From: Chlamydiales bacterium STE3
GTDB taxonomy: Bacteria; Chlamydiota; Chlamydiia; Chlamydiales; Parachlamydiaceae
Reading direction: 5' to 3'
Assembly: GCA_011125455.1 (NCBI GenBank)
Contig: VKHO01000018.1
Span: forward strand, 62,001-126,000
DNA length: 64,000 nt
The position numbers and the translations under genes are program-made. Below the pieces are notes generated by a model. It had not been told where the DNA came from and ran no database searches. It saw only the letters and a list, made by a program, of their open reading frames with translations. Shown one piece after another: positions 8,902 to 17,866 of this stretch. The first letter of the stretch is position 1. Each line of letters starts with the position of its first letter.

Positions 8902-9330
8902 TTAAGCTTTAACTTTTTGATAATATTTACTAAAGTTGCCGTATTCAAAAGCAGGGTTAAATTCTCTTTCTGCTCGAATTTTGAGAGTGAGCGGTGCAGA
9001 TAAGCCATAAAGGCCAAGGGCGCAAATAGTATGTTCAAAGAATTCACCGAGTCCATTTAAAACATTCAGGCTTCCATGAACGGCTTGCTCGGCACTTTCC
9101 CATTTGAGAGACTGCCACTTTTTTTGTGCACTTTCAGAACAAGGCAAATTTTTGGCAATACTTTGGCCAATGAAGGCAACTATGGCGAAAACACTTCCAG
9201 CCAGAGCTTGTATTGTTCCAGCAACAACCCTGGCAGGGCCTGATAAAATACCAATAATAGGAAAACTACCTGTAAAATTAAAAAACTCTTCACTTTTTGT
9301 TTGAAACTGATGAAGTTGATCTATATTCAC
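8902..9330 (-). CDS. Small two-helix membrane protein, unknown
   Basis: 142 residues. The first ~20 are polar, then a long hydrophobic block with Gly/Ala/Pro (FPIIGILSGPARVVAGTIQALAGSVFAIVAFIGQSIA, residues about 23-60 in pieces) consistent with a hairpin of two membrane segments. A second amphipathic part around 85-115 contains NVLNGLGEFFEHTICALGLYGL. It ends in a charged tail. The bilobed hydrophobic domain resembles inclusion-membrane protein architecture in chlamydiae, but there is no sequence evidence for that role. The upstream A/T-rich stretch holds a GGACAAAC site before the ATG. Function unknown. Confidence 0.65.
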   Translation of the reverse strand: MNIDQLHQFQTKSEEFFNFTGSFPIIGILSGPARVVAGTIQALAGSVFAIVAFIGQSIAKNLPCSESAQKKWQSLKWESAEQAVHGSLNVLNGLGEFFEHTICALGLYGLSAPLTLKIRAEREFNPAFEYGNFSKYYQKVKA

Positions 9331-9429
9331 AGTTTGTCCTTTTTTTAATTCAATTTTATTATTGAATTATAAATTTTTAATAAAAAATGCAGAAAAAGAG
9401 AGATTAGTTAGATAATAGTTACAAAGCTT

Positions 9430-11037
9430 TTAATTGCAGCTGCCCTGCATTCTGGCAATTTCATCTTTTAGGGATATAGAATTGAGCACTTCAACAAAAG
9501 CGACAGTCCGCTCATCTTGCTCTTTTTTGTAAATGCGAAGGTGATGATCTGCAAATAGGGCCACTTGAGGGAAGTGGGTAATGCAAATGACTTGATGGAC
9601 TTTACCTAGATTCTTGAGTTTTTCCCCAATTAAGGAGGCTGTTGCTCCCCCTATATTAGCATCAATTTCATCAAAAATAAGGATAGATCTCGCTTCTTTG
9701 CCGGCTAAAACCGTTTTAAGAGCAAGTAAAATACGCGCTAACTCTCCTCCACTTGCCCCCTCTCGAATGGAAAATGCTTTTTCTCCTGGGTTGGGTTGAA
9801 TAAAAAACTCAATCCTTTCTTGGCCACTGCTATTGATTTCTTGTTTTTCCAAGGAGATAAAGAACTCTGCCTTTAACATATTAAGTTGTTTTATTTCTTG
9901 GGTGACTTTTTCCTGCAGGAGGGCTGCAGCTTGATGCCGTTGATGAGAAATGCGCTCAAGAAGGACAGCGTTGTGTTTTTTTAAGCAGTCTAATCTTTCT
10001 GTTAAGGCATCAAAATGGGTGTCGCTGCTTTCAAGCGATTCAAGTTGCTGCTGCTTTAATTTAAAATAGTTCAGAACTTCGGGTAAAGTAGGGCCATATT
10101 TTTTTTGAATTTTATTCAATGTGTTAAGACGATCACTAACCCACTGGAGTCTTGTTGGGTTGGATTCTTGCCGGCTGAGATAAGAGCGAAGCTGGTGAGC
10201 AACTTCCTCCAGTTCGCAAATTCCTTGTGAGAATCCTTTAAGGCATTCTGAGGTCTTTTCATCCAGCTTAGATAGCTGCTCAAGATTGTATTTCTGTTTT
10301 TTTAAATGAATGAGCCCCATTTTTTCTGAAGTTAGGCATTGATAAATTTCGCTCGCCTTTTGCATACGCTCTTCAGAAGAGGAGAGCAGGGAGTACTCAT
10401 GAAAAAGCTCCTCTTCCTCGCCCTCTTTGAGATCAGCTTCTTCAAATTCGCTAATCTCCATTTTACAAATTTCGACTTCTCGAAGTCTTTTTGCTTCATT
10501 TTGTTGCCATTCTTGCAACGCGTTGCGCAATTCCTGCTCCTCTTTCCAAGATTCAGCAAATTGGCTTACTTCTTGGCTACAGCCAGCAAAATCATCCACA
10601 AGCTGCCGATGCTCCTCGACAGAAAAGAGCATTTGATTAGCATGTTGGCCCACTAAGTTAAATAAAAAAGAGCCAAGCCTTTTTAGTAGAGAAACCTGTA
10701 CGGGTTGGTGGTTGATGAAAGTTCGGTTTTTCCCATTAATGGAAATTTCTCTTTTTAGAACTAGCTCTTCCCCATCCAGGTCTATGCCAGATTCTTGTAA
10801 AAGCTTTTGAATGTCCGGTCTTGAATGGATATCGAGTATGGCCTCCACCGTAGCTTTTTCGCATCCATGACGGACCAAAGAAGCGTCACCTCGATTGCCA
10901 AAAAGAGTTTTTAGGCCCTCCATAATGGCTGATTTACCCGATCCCGTTTCCCCGGAAAGAACATTAAAGCCTTCCGCAAAAGAAATTTCCATAGACTCGA
11001 TAAGAATCAAAGAATGAATTTTTAAGAATTTAATCAT
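9430..11037 (-). CDS. recN: DNA repair ATPase RecN
   Basis: 535 residues, SMC-like ATPase acting on double-strand breaks before RecA. Walker A is GETGSGKS at residues 29-36 following an N-terminal strand typical of RecN (MIKFLKIHSLILIES). A long coiled-coil region rich in Glu, Lys, Gln and Leu spans about 150-390. The ABC signature region ASGGELARILLAL and Walker B SILIFDEIDANIGG follow in the C-terminal third, then the D/H-loop region VICITHFPQVA. Length is near the family norm (~550). Its start overlaps the stop of the upstream 144-aa gene by eight bases, so the two are probably co-translated. Confidence 0.95.
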   Translation of the reverse strand: MIKFLKIHSLILIESMEISFAEGFNVLSGETGSGKSAIMEGLKTLFGNRGDASLVRHGCEKATVEAILDIHSRPDIQKLLQESGIDLDGEELVLKREISINGKNRTFINHQPVQVSLLKRLGSFLFNLVGQHANQMLFSVEEHRQLVDDFAGCSQEVSQFAESWKEEQELRNALQEWQQNEAKRLREVEICKMEISEFEEADLKEGEEEELFHEYSLLSSSEERMQKASEIYQCLTSEKMGLIHLKKQKYNLEQLSKLDEKTSECLKGFSQGICELEEVAHQLRSYLSRQESNPTRLQWVSDRLNTLNKIQKKYGPTLPEVLNYFKLKQQQLESLESSDTHFDALTERLDCLKKHNAVLLERISHQRHQAAALLQEKVTQEIKQLNMLKAEFFISLEKQEINSSGQERIEFFIQPNPGEKAFSIREGASGGELARILLALKTVLAGKEARSILIFDEIDANIGGATASLIGEKLKNLGKVHQVICITHFPQVALFADHHLRIYKKEQDERTVAFVEVLNSISLKDEIARMQGSCN

Positions 11038-11464
11038 GAGTAGAGTCTATTAAGTCCTGTAGGGAGCCTGCACTCAATTCCATTAAATAATAGTCTTGAC
11101 TCCAGAGAGGAACGGAAAAAACAATATTGCGCTCCACCGCGTCGATAGGCTTTAATTCAATTGGACTTCCCGCAAACGGATAAATGAGTATTTCATCAAA
11201 GCTAAAAGTTTTCTTCTCCTTGGCATAATCGCTTTTCTTTACCAAAACAGCCCGATTCATGATATCAATCAGTTTTGTTTGCTGCTCAAAATTTAACGTG
11301 TAGGGTTTTTGCTTGTAAATTACTGCCGCCCCACGGACATTGTTCATAGCAATATAGGTGTTTTTTTCAGAAGCTGAAAAAAAAGGAGAGAGATTTAAAA
11401 AGATAAGAGTGAATGCTCCAATCACAACCGCAATGGTCATTATAACAAGGGTATTGCTTTTCAT
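11030..11464 (-). CDS. Single-pass membrane-anchored protein, unknown
   Basis: 144 residues with one N-terminal hydrophobic segment (about residues 7-29, VIMTIAVVIGAFTLIFLNLSPFF) and a ~115-residue polar domain that would face the periplasm. The polar domain has mixed charges and no cysteines; no motif is recognised. It overlaps recN by eight bases and follows rnhC by 33 bases, which suggests an rnhC-this-recN transcription unit. Function unknown. Confidence 0.75.
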   Translation of the reverse strand: MKSNTLVIMTIAVVIGAFTLIFLNLSPFFSASEKNTYIAMNNVRGAAVIYKQKPYTLNFEQQTKLIDIMNRAVLVKKSDYAKEKKTFSFDEILIYPFAGSPIELKPIDAVERNIVFSVPLWSQDYYLMELSAGSLQDLIDSTHD

Positions 11465-11497
11465 AGTCGCCTTTTTATTAGGGTCATAGAAATCTCT

Positions 11498-12403
11498 TTA
11501 TTCTCTTGCTTTTGCCAAAATCACGTCAAGAGTTTTGAAATGTTTTTTGCCCACATTTTCTAGCTCCTGCTGCCCATGCTCTCTAGCAAATTTTACACCT
11601 GCGGAAATCACTTGGGAAGAAGCTCCTTTAGGAAGAGTGATGTGATATTTTTCACTTAAAGCATTTAATCCTTGCAAAAAGGCATCTCGAGCGAGGATTG
11701 AAGCTGCTGCAACAACAAGATCCTCTTCGGCGCGGTGACGTTGGGTAAGATTGAGGAAGATTTTTTTTCTTTTTAATGCATCAATGACGACATATTCGCT
11801 GGCAAACTGGTCAATAATTACTTTATCGCAACTGGTTCTTGCGACAAGAGTTTCAATAATCGTCGCATGGCCCCACGCAAGTAGACGATTCAAATTGCGA
11901 AATTGCTCATAGAGTTGGTTGTATTTTAAAGGGTTAACTTTAACGATATGGTAGACAAAATTTTCGCGAATTTTGAGGGCTATTTTATGAATGGCTAAAT
12001 CTTTCAAATTTTTCGAATCCTTCACGCCAAGCTCTTTTAATAAGCTCACCTTTTCCTCCGAGGCATAGACCCCTGCAACGCATAAAGGTCCAAAAAAATC
12101 CCCTTTTCCCGATTCATCCACCCCGATGCGAGGGAGCTTGTCGATTTGTGTTAGTGGATAAGAATAGCTAAAGGCTTTTAGAATTTCGGGTTCTAAATAA
12201 AATTCAATAAATGAAGCCATCTCTTTGCCTTGAACGACAAGTTTTCCCGATGTATAGAGAGTGCAGGCAATGCCCTTTTTGGTGGCACTAAAGTGAGTAT
12301 AGGGGGGGATTGAGAAAATAAATCCTTGGGATTCTAGGTCATGGCGCAGTTTAGTTGCGAGTCCCGGGTCAATTTGTGCAACAAAACTAGAAGGTTTGCT
12401 CAT
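11498..12403 (-). CDS. rnhC: Ribonuclease HIII
   Basis: 301 residues. It hydrolyses the RNA strand of RNA-DNA hybrids. The N-terminal TBP-like domain (about 1-85) is characteristic of RNase HIII rather than HII. The catalytic domain opens with RIGVDESGKGDFFGPL; D96 and E97 are active-site residues and the GKGDFFGP pattern is diagnostic of HIII. Later acidic residues lie in the KVIIDQFAS and RAEEDLVVAAASILAR segments. The neighbouring rodZ gene reads divergently; in Chlamydia an RNase HIII gene and a short rodZ are also adjacent, so this is conserved synteny. Confidence 0.94.
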   Translation of the reverse strand: MSKPSSFVAQIDPGLATKLRHDLESQGFIFSIPPYTHFSATKKGIACTLYTSGKLVVQGKEMASFIEFYLEPEILKAFSYSYPLTQIDKLPRIGVDESGKGDFFGPLCVAGVYASEEKVSLLKELGVKDSKNLKDLAIHKIALKIRENFVYHIVKVNPLKYNQLYEQFRNLNRLLAWGHATIIETLVARTSCDKVIIDQFASEYVVIDALKRKKIFLNLTQRHRAEEDLVVAAASILARDAFLQGLNALSEKYHITLPKGASSQVISAGVKFAREHGQQELENVGKKHFKTLDVILAKARE

Positions 12404-12479
12404 TTGATTTTCTTATTTTTTAATTCTGGTTTAGTTTATAAAGATACCATTGTCGATGGATTTTTTAGGATAGGTTTTT

Positions 12480-12896
12480 ATGAATGAATTGGTTGTTGAT
12501 GAAATGAGGGAAATAAGTGAGACGTTTAAGAAGCGCCGTAAGGAAATGAATCTTTCCCTGAAGGAAGTGGAAAACGCTACTTCCATCCGTATGACCTATC
12601 TACAAGCCATTGAAGATGGAGAGTTGAAAAAACTCATTTCTCCCGTTTATGCTCAAGGTTTTCTTAAGCAATACGCTGCCTTTCTTGGTATTGATGGTGA
12701 GGCAATTGTGCGTGAACATCCCCATCTTTTTAACCGCAAAGAGCAGCAAGAGTTTGCTTATGGAATTGGCACCCTAGAAATGCGTGGCAATCCGGGGGCC
12801 GGGGCGAAATGGGTTCCCAACTTTCTCTGGATCGTTGCTTTCATGGGTCTTTTTGGTTTGGCATGGTATCTAGCAAAAACTTTTGAAGTACTTTGA
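12480..12896 (+). CDS. rodZ: RodZ-like helix-turn-helix cell-shape protein (short form)
   Basis: 138 residues. An HTH_25-type DNA-binding-like domain covers about 10-80 (ETFKKRRKEMNLSLKEVENAT, then RMTYLQAIEDGEL and YAQGFLKQYAAFLG), the part of RodZ that binds MreB. One membrane helix follows (about 112-131, VPNFLWIVAFMGLFGLAWYL). The periplasmic beta-rich domain found in E. coli RodZ is absent, as in the ~140-residue chlamydial RodZ. In chlamydiae this protein works with MreB in polarised division and peptidoglycan placement. The ATG has an AGGATAGG site upstream. It is followed after six bases by the DUF368 gene. Confidence 0.88.
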   Translation: MNELVVDEMREISETFKKRRKEMNLSLKEVENATSIRMTYLQAIEDGELKKLISPVYAQGFLKQYAAFLGIDGEAIVREHPHLFNRKEQQEFAYGIGTLEMRGNPGAGAKWVPNFLWIVAFMGLFGLAWYLAKTFEVL

Positions 12897-12902
12897 TGAA
12901 AG

Positions 12903-13874
12903 ATGGATAGGGCGATAGGCTTTTTGCGTGTTTTTTTTACGGGACTTTGCATGGGGGCAGCCGACCTTGTCCCAGGGATTTCCGGTGGAACGATTGCTTT
13001 TATCATGGGTATCTACGAGCAACTTATTCATGCAATACGTTCCTTAAACATTAAAATGCTTATCGCTCGTAAAATTCCTTTCTCATTTCTTTTTTTCCTC
13101 TTTTCCGGAATGGCCTGTTCATTACTATTATTTTCGCATACCATTGCAACGCTTCTAAAGGATTCTGAGCACAGGCCATTACTCTATGCCTTTTTTATGG
13201 GATTAATTGCGGCTTCCGTTTGCTTTTTGCTCGGTCAGATTAAAAATTGGAGCAAAAACGAGGTTATTTCTCTCATCCTCGGCGCAATGGTCGCCTATTT
13301 GCTAAGTGGACAGCCTTTAGCATACTCGGAGAAAGTTATCATTCAAGATGTCTGGATTCATCCTTGGCTTATTTTCTCAGGTGCAGCAGCTATCTCGGCA
13401 ATGCTCTTGCCTGGAATTTCTGGGAGCTACCTCCTGATGATTCTAGGTGTCTATCCTATTTCTCTTGAGGCATTAACAGATTTTTCAAGTGGATTAAAAA
13501 ATGGTCTATTAGATGGAGCTGCCTTGGTTATTCTTGCTAATTTGATGACGGGAATTGTCTGCGGAGCTCTTCTTTTTTCTCATGTTATTAACTGGCTATT
13601 AAAGCATTACCATCAAATGACTTTGGCATTGCTTATTGGCTTTATGATCGGAGCGGTGCGCACCGCATGGCCTTTTTGGGAATTTACAACCGTTTTACAC
13701 CCTTTTCGTCCTGAGAAAGGGATGATTCCTTCAATGACGCGGCCTATTCTTCCTGATATTAGCACTCCTCTTTTTTGGAAGGCATTAATCTGTGCGTTGG
13801 CTGGTTTTTTGATTGTTTTCGCAATCGATGTGTTTTTCAGGGAAGAAGCCGTAATGCACACGAAAAAGAGTTAG
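12903..13874 (+). CDS. DUF368 polytopic membrane protein (PopT-type undecaprenyl phosphate transporter family)
   Basis: 323 residues, eight or more membrane segments. The family signature MGAADLVPGISGGTIAFIMGIYE is visible near residues 17-39 and is echoed in the second half as MLLPGISGSYLLMILGVY (about 165-182), an internal inverted-repeat design. DUF368 proteins have been linked in other bacteria to recycling of undecaprenyl phosphate across the membrane (PopT); that role here is by family only. Coupling with rodZ (six-base gap) fits a cell-envelope job. Its last 90 bases overlap the 3' end of truA on the other strand. Confidence 0.88.
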   Translation: MDRAIGFLRVFFTGLCMGAADLVPGISGGTIAFIMGIYEQLIHAIRSLNIKMLIARKIPFSFLFFLFSGMACSLLLFSHTIATLLKDSEHRPLLYAFFMGLIAASVCFLLGQIKNWSKNEVISLILGAMVAYLLSGQPLAYSEKVIIQDVWIHPWLIFSGAAAISAMLLPGISGSYLLMILGVYPISLEALTDFSSGLKNGLLDGAALVILANLMTGIVCGALLFSHVINWLLKHYHQMTLALLIGFMIGAVRTAWPFWEFTTVLHPFRPEKGMIPSMTRPILPDISTPLFWKALICALAGFLIVFAIDVFFREEAVMHTKKS

Positions 13875-14603
13875 TCCATGTGCTGGTGCACTCATTCCTG
13901 CCTTAGTGCGGTCTTTCCCATCTAAAATAAGCGGGATTTGGCTGACAGAAATTTTTCCAAGTCCTACGTAAACTAAAGTCCCTACAATATTTCGGGCCAT
14001 TTTGTAGAGAAAATGGCGTCCAAAAATAGCGATTTTTAAGCGGTTATTTTCTAGCTGGACAAAATCAATTCTCTCTACCTGACGGATTTTATTTTGGTAG
14101 ACTTCATTTTTTTTAGCATTGCAAAAAGCGGAAAAGTCATGCTTACCAATAAGCTGCTTAGAGGCTTCTTTCATTTGTTTAATATCTAGGTGCTTTGGGA
14201 CGTGCCAAGAGTAAAGACGGTGCTGCGGAAGTTGAACGCTTCCCTGGCAGATTTCGTAGTGGTATGTTTTCCCATTTGAATCTAGCGTTGGATGGAAATC
14301 GTTTTCTGCGACCTCTACCATCGTGATGCGTATATCCTTAGGTAGCAGAGCATTTATGCTGAGTTTAAATTTTGAAACATCCTCTAAAGTCTTTGATGTA
14401 AAAAAGTTAACGACTTGGCCGAGCGCATGAACGCCAGCGTCTGTTCTGCTAGCTGCTTGAAGAGTAATTTCATGTTGTAAAATGCGTTGCAGGGTCTTCT
14501 GTATTGCCTCTTCGATACTGGGACCTAACGGGGTTTTTTGCCAACCTAAGTAGTTTGTCCCATCATAGACTAAAGTGAGGCGAATGTTAGATAGGGAGGT
14601 CAC
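13785..14603 (-). CDS. truA: tRNA pseudouridine(38-40) synthase TruA
   Basis: 272 residues. It isomerises uridines 38-40 in the tRNA anticodon arm. The catalytic Asp is D55 in ASRTDAGVHALGQV, and RLTLVYDGTNYLGWQ at the start is typical. The second half contains GRHFLYKMARNIVGTLVYVG, the usual RNA-binding helix. The C-terminal SAPAHGLTLFRVHYG is where relatives end; about 22 further residues run antisense into the DUF368 gene. Start overlaps the marC stop (ATGA), so truA is the last gene of a marC-marC-truA unit. Confidence 0.94.
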   Translation of the reverse strand: MTSLSNIRLTLVYDGTNYLGWQKTPLGPSIEEAIQKTLQRILQHEITLQAASRTDAGVHALGQVVNFFTSKTLEDVSKFKLSINALLPKDIRITMVEVAENDFHPTLDSNGKTYHYEICQGSVQLPQHRLYSWHVPKHLDIKQMKEASKQLIGKHDFSAFCNAKKNEVYQNKIRQVERIDFVQLENNRLKIAIFGRHFLYKMARNIVGTLVYVGLGKISVSQIPLILDGKDRTKAGMSAPAHGLTLFRVHYGFFPEKHIDCENNQKTSQRTD

Positions 14604-15187
14604 GGCATTTTAACAAATAGTTGCACTCCTTCCGCAAAGCGTTGAATCGCCAGCAATACGAGTATCATACCCATCAGCCTCTCACAGGCCATGAGTCCAT
14701 TGTGGGTCAAAACTCTTTTTAAGAAGGGTGAGGCGAGTAAAACTGCTGATGCAGCAACCCAAGCGAGAAAAATAGCACCTACCATGAGAGGAATCGAAGG
14801 GATGTCATGGGCATAGAGCATGATTGTTGCAAGCAATGAGGGGCCTGCAATAAGAGGAATTGCTAAGGGAATAACAAAAGGTTCTCCTTTGGGAAGATTA
14901 GCGCGAGGGCTGTCAAAAGAAGGAAACAAAATTTTAATAGCCACTAGGAAGAGAATCAGGCCTGAGGAAAGTCTGATCGCAGTATCCGAGATTTGCAAGA
15001 TATCAAATATGTACTCCCCAATCGTATTGAAAAGAAGCATAAAGCCTAGAGCGATCAACATTTCCCGGATCACAATCCAGTTTTGGCGTTTGCGTGGGAG
15101 TTCATGCACCAGATTGAGATAGGAAGAGACGTTGCCAATAGGATCCATGATTAAAAAAAGCATGAAAGCTAGATTGAATAGGGTCAT
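14600..15187 (-). CDS. MarC family integral membrane protein (copy 1)
   Basis: 195 residues with about six membrane helices. MarC-family marks are LMDPIGNVSSYLNL near the N-terminus and IPLAIPLIAGPSLLATIMLY in the middle, with ERLMGMILVLLAIQRFAEGV at the end. It is the weaker-spaced twin of the next gene upstream (198 aa), with nine bases between them. The transport role of the family is unproven; members are no longer regarded as antibiotic exporters. Its ATGA junction with truA suggests translational coupling. Confidence 0.88.
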   Translation of the reverse strand: MTLFNLAFMLFLIMDPIGNVSSYLNLVHELPRKRQNWIVIREMLIALGFMLLFNTIGEYIFDILQISDTAIRLSSGLILFLVAIKILFPSFDSPRANLPKGEPFVIPLAIPLIAGPSLLATIMLYAHDIPSIPLMVGAIFLAWVAASAVLLASPFLKRVLTHNGLMACERLMGMILVLLAIQRFAEGVQLFVKMP

Positions 15188-15195
15188 TTTAGTTC

Positions 15196-15792
15196 CTACA
15201 GGGTTATTAAGAAGAGGCGCAATCCGTTAACAATCATTGACATAGAAATCATAGATAACAACATGCCCATGAGCTGCTCAAGTGTAGTAAGGCCCCTTTT
15301 CCCTAGAATTCTTTGCATATAGGGTGCGGCGATTAGAACAGCGATAACGCCTGACCATGCCAGCAAAATGGCGAGTGAAATTTTTAGATCATTGGCCTCT
15401 TGTCGAGCAAATAACATGATCATTGTTAGGACTCCTGGCCCCGATAAGAGGGGAGTTGCAATCGGTACAATAAAGGGTTCTTGTGGCGGTATTTGCTGTT
15501 GAGCAGTCTCGTTTTTGGGGAAAATCATGCTTAATGCAAGGATGAGAAGCAGAATGCCCCCACAAAGTGTCATCGCAAAGTCGCTGACTTGGAGCAATCC
15601 TAGAAATCTTTCCCCTAAATATTGGAAAAATATGGCAATAAAAAAGGAGATGAGTCCTTCTCTAAGGAGCGTTTTTTTCTGCCTTTCAAAGTCATAATTC
15701 TTGACGAGAGCTAGAATCGTCGGAGAATTCCCAATAGGATTAGTGACAAGAAAAAATGTGAGAGCGATTTGAAAAAGTGACACAAGTATCAA
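15196..15792 (-). CDS. MarC family integral membrane protein (copy 2)
   Basis: 198 residues, six predicted helices. It carries the same family marks as the neighbouring copy: LVTNPIGNSPTILALV near the start, VPIATPLLSGPGVLTMIMLF in the middle, and LEQLMGMLLSMISMSMIVNGL near the end. The tandem pair arose by an old duplication, since identity is confined to motifs. It is the first gene of the minus-strand marC-marC-truA unit; its promoter should lie in the AT-rich region to the right. Confidence 0.88.
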   Translation of the reverse strand: MILVSLFQIALTFFLVTNPIGNSPTILALVKNYDFERQKKTLLREGLISFFIAIFFQYLGERFLGLLQVSDFAMTLCGGILLLILALSMIFPKNETAQQQIPPQEPFIVPIATPLLSGPGVLTMIMLFARQEANDLKISLAILLAWSGVIAVLIAAPYMQRILGKRGLTTLEQLMGMLLSMISMSMIVNGLRLFLITL

Positions 15793-16418
15793 CTACCTAA
15801 ATTTAGGATGGATCATATTTTAAGAAGAACTTTTTTTCAATACAAACAATCTGTGCAGGAAATAATAATCACAGAGTTTTTTTAATTAGATTAGTGATGG
15901 ATAGGAGGGTAAATAAATTATTTTAAACCATTCAATGATCACGTGATTAGGATCAATTAAAATAAAATTTTCTTGCAAGAAAGAAGGATTTAAACTCTGG
16001 AATTTAATTTAACGAGAATAAAGAGAGAATTTAGTTAGGAAAGATTGTATTGGGGCAGGCTCTCTTCTAAAAATACTAAACCAATTGGAGCCTATAATAA
16101 AGAGGGCACTTAATGCGAAAAGGCAATTATTGGCCTTTTGGCTAATGTTAAGTTTCAAGAGCATACCCCTAGATTTTGTTGTTCATGTTTCAAAAAAATG
16201 TCGATTAGCTGGAGTTTTAATACATTCACTTAGCTAATCAGTCTAAAGAATCTATTTAAACACAGGTCTCATTTAAAAAAAGTGGGAATAATTCCCTGAA
16301 ATTAAAAAATTAATATTTAATTAATAAAAATTAAAATAATATTAAAATCTTTAATTGAATTAAATAAATGCTTTGTTTATTTGTTAATTGTAATTGAATT
16401 AAATTTCAGGAGGTGTTT
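15793..16418. other. AT-rich intergenic region, 626 bp
   Basis: No open frame with coding character. Visible structure: a TATAAT at 16093-16098, a hairpin AAAAGGC/GCCTTTT at 16118-16139, and an 8-bp inverted repeat GATTAGCT/AGCTAATC at 16203-16210 and 16232-16239. The last ~150 bases before 16419 are almost pure A/T. It should hold the promoter of the marC operon on the left and that of the 16419 gene on the right. A short transcript from 16093 ending at the hairpin is possible but unsupported. Confidence 0.5.
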
Positions 16419-17036
16419 ATGAAAGATTTTAATCCTATTAAGATTACAAATCATCCTTATGAGCCTAGTTCAAGTCATATTGGGGCAAAAGCTTTAACAA
16501 AAAAAGAGCATGGCGTTAAAAGTTCTGGGAGAATGACCAAAAGACTTGAATTTGCAGCTTTTGGCCATGAAGATAAATCAGATATTAACACGACCGCCTA
16601 TCGCACGAATGTAGCGTTTAAAAATGTAGGTCCCAGCAAAAGAAATAGCGACAATGTCCCAAAATTAAATTTCATAGAAAAACGGTTCTATGTTCCTCTT
16701 CTTGTTCAGAAAGGTACGGACAGTTTGGATTTAGTTTGGGTTCTAGTGAATAAATCTAGTTTATCTAAACGCTTTAACATCAGCAAAGAAGAGTGGAAGG
16801 AAGTTGCTGGCATCAAAAACCCAGAGAAAAAACAAGAAGCTATTCAAGCTCTTGTTAAAGCAAAAATTAAGCAGCTAAAATCTGCTGATAACAGAAAAGC
16901 CTCTTCATCCTCAACGAAGGCTAACTCTGGAAACAGGATAAAGAAAGGGGCAGCTAAGAAAATAAAGAACGAAGCTAAATCAGGAACAAGTTTTTTGAGA
17001 AGGTTTTTTAAAGTAGGTACTAAGAAAGATAAATAA
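16419..17036 (+). CDS. Basic protein of a local two-member paralog family, unknown
   Basis: The ATG at 16419 has a strong AGGAGG five bases upstream; a GTG six bases earlier overlaps that site and is unlikely to be used. 205 residues. The core NVPKLNFIEKRFYVPLL...DLVWVLVNKSSLSKRF (about 77-120) is shared with the frameshifted gene at 17325-17853. The C-terminal 60 residues are Lys/Ser-rich and end in a SFLRRFFKVGTKK motif that the paralog also has (SFLGKIFGGKTKK). No signal peptide or membrane segment. A very basic tail could bind nucleic acid or membrane lipid, or act in secretion; nothing decides this. AT-rich surroundings suggest an accessory locus. Confidence 0.75.
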   Translation: MKDFNPIKITNHPYEPSSSHIGAKALTKKEHGVKSSGRMTKRLEFAAFGHEDKSDINTTAYRTNVAFKNVGPSKRNSDNVPKLNFIEKRFYVPLLVQKGTDSLDLVWVLVNKSSLSKRFNISKEEWKEVAGIKNPEKKQEAIQALVKAKIKQLKSADNRKASSSSTKANSGNRIKKGAAKKIKNEAKSGTSFLRRFFKVGTKKDK

Positions 17037-17046
17037 TTTTTGGTGG

Positions 17047-17090
17047 GCAACTTGTTGATTAATATAAGTTGCTCCCTTTGTCTTTTTCTT
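17047..17090 (+). terminator. Rho-independent terminator
   Basis: GCAACTT (17047-17053) pairs with AAGTTGC (17066-17072) and is followed by a T-rich tail (CCCTTTGTCTTTTTCTT). It sits ten bases after the stop of the 16419 gene on the same strand. Confidence 0.7.
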
Positions 17091-17324
17091 AATTCAAAGT
17101 CAGCTGACTCGAGGCAATCCTAAAAATCTTTCTGATAAATTTAGTTATGCTTATTATCCTTATTATTTAAGCTTTTTATAACTTGTGATTTATGGTTTAT
17201 CATTTTTTTTAAACGTGGGTGGCCACCTTTAAGAAATTTTCTTTCATTGAAGCATTTAAAAAAAATAATTTCTTTTTTTATTATTAATATAAATCTATAT
17301 TTAAATTATTAATGAGGGGATAAT

Positions 17325-17853
17325 ATGGCAATTACATCAATTAAAGTAAATGGCAATCCTTATAACAGTAGTAAAAGTACTGCAGACAAAATTCTTGATA
17401 AGAACAAAGTTATTAGTGCAGGGAAGAATAAACACAGAATTGAATTTGAAGATCTCAAGGGAAACAATATCTATAAGGTTGCTGTAAAGCTTATTAAAAA
17501 CAAAGCCACCAGAGAAAACATGGGGGAAAATTCCTAAACTTGGTTTTATCGAAAAAAGATTTTACACCCCTTTAAGAATCAATACTGCAGAGGGGGATGT
17601 CTGGATATTAGTAAATAAAGCAAGTTTGAGAAAACGATTGGACCTCGATAAGGAAACGATTGCAGACAAAGAGTTACCCCTATCGAAATTAAATAAAAAA
17701 ATACAAGAGCTTGGAAGGTCCCTGCCAGCTAAACCCATTGGTAGCAAAAATTCTATTAAGAAAGAAAATCCTGCAAGCGAAGGGGGAGGCAAAGGCAAAA
17801 ATTCTAAAGTAAGTTTTTTAGGCAAAATTTTTGGTGGTAAAACAAAAAAGTAG
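17325..17853 (+). pseudogene. Frameshifted paralog of the 16419 basic protein
   Basis: From ATG 17325 (AGGGGAT-type site upstream) the frame runs 70 codons to TAA at 17535-17537. Reading instead one base later from the G-run at 17520-17526 gives KIPKLGFIEKRFYTPLRINT and then VWILVNKASLRKRL, continuing to TAG at 17851-17853. That second part matches the core of the 205-aa neighbour (PKLNFIEKRFYVPL, VWVLVNKSSLSKRF), and the first part matches its N-terminus. Removing one G from ATGGGGGAAAA restores one continuous frame of about 175 codons. It is therefore a +1 frameshift in a homopolymer run: a real mutation, phase variation, or a sequencing error. The C-terminal GKIFGGKTKK resembles the neighbour's tail. 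Confidence 0.82.
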
Positions 17854-17866
17854 CTAGCTGGCTACC
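17842..17866 (-). terminator. Terminator of the dapL transcription unit
   Basis: On the minus strand GTAGC and GCTAC flank a six-base loop and are followed by TTTTTTG. The dapL stop codon lies within the stem, so the hairpin would end the recD2-PLD/dapB-dapA-dapL transcript. Confidence 0.6.
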
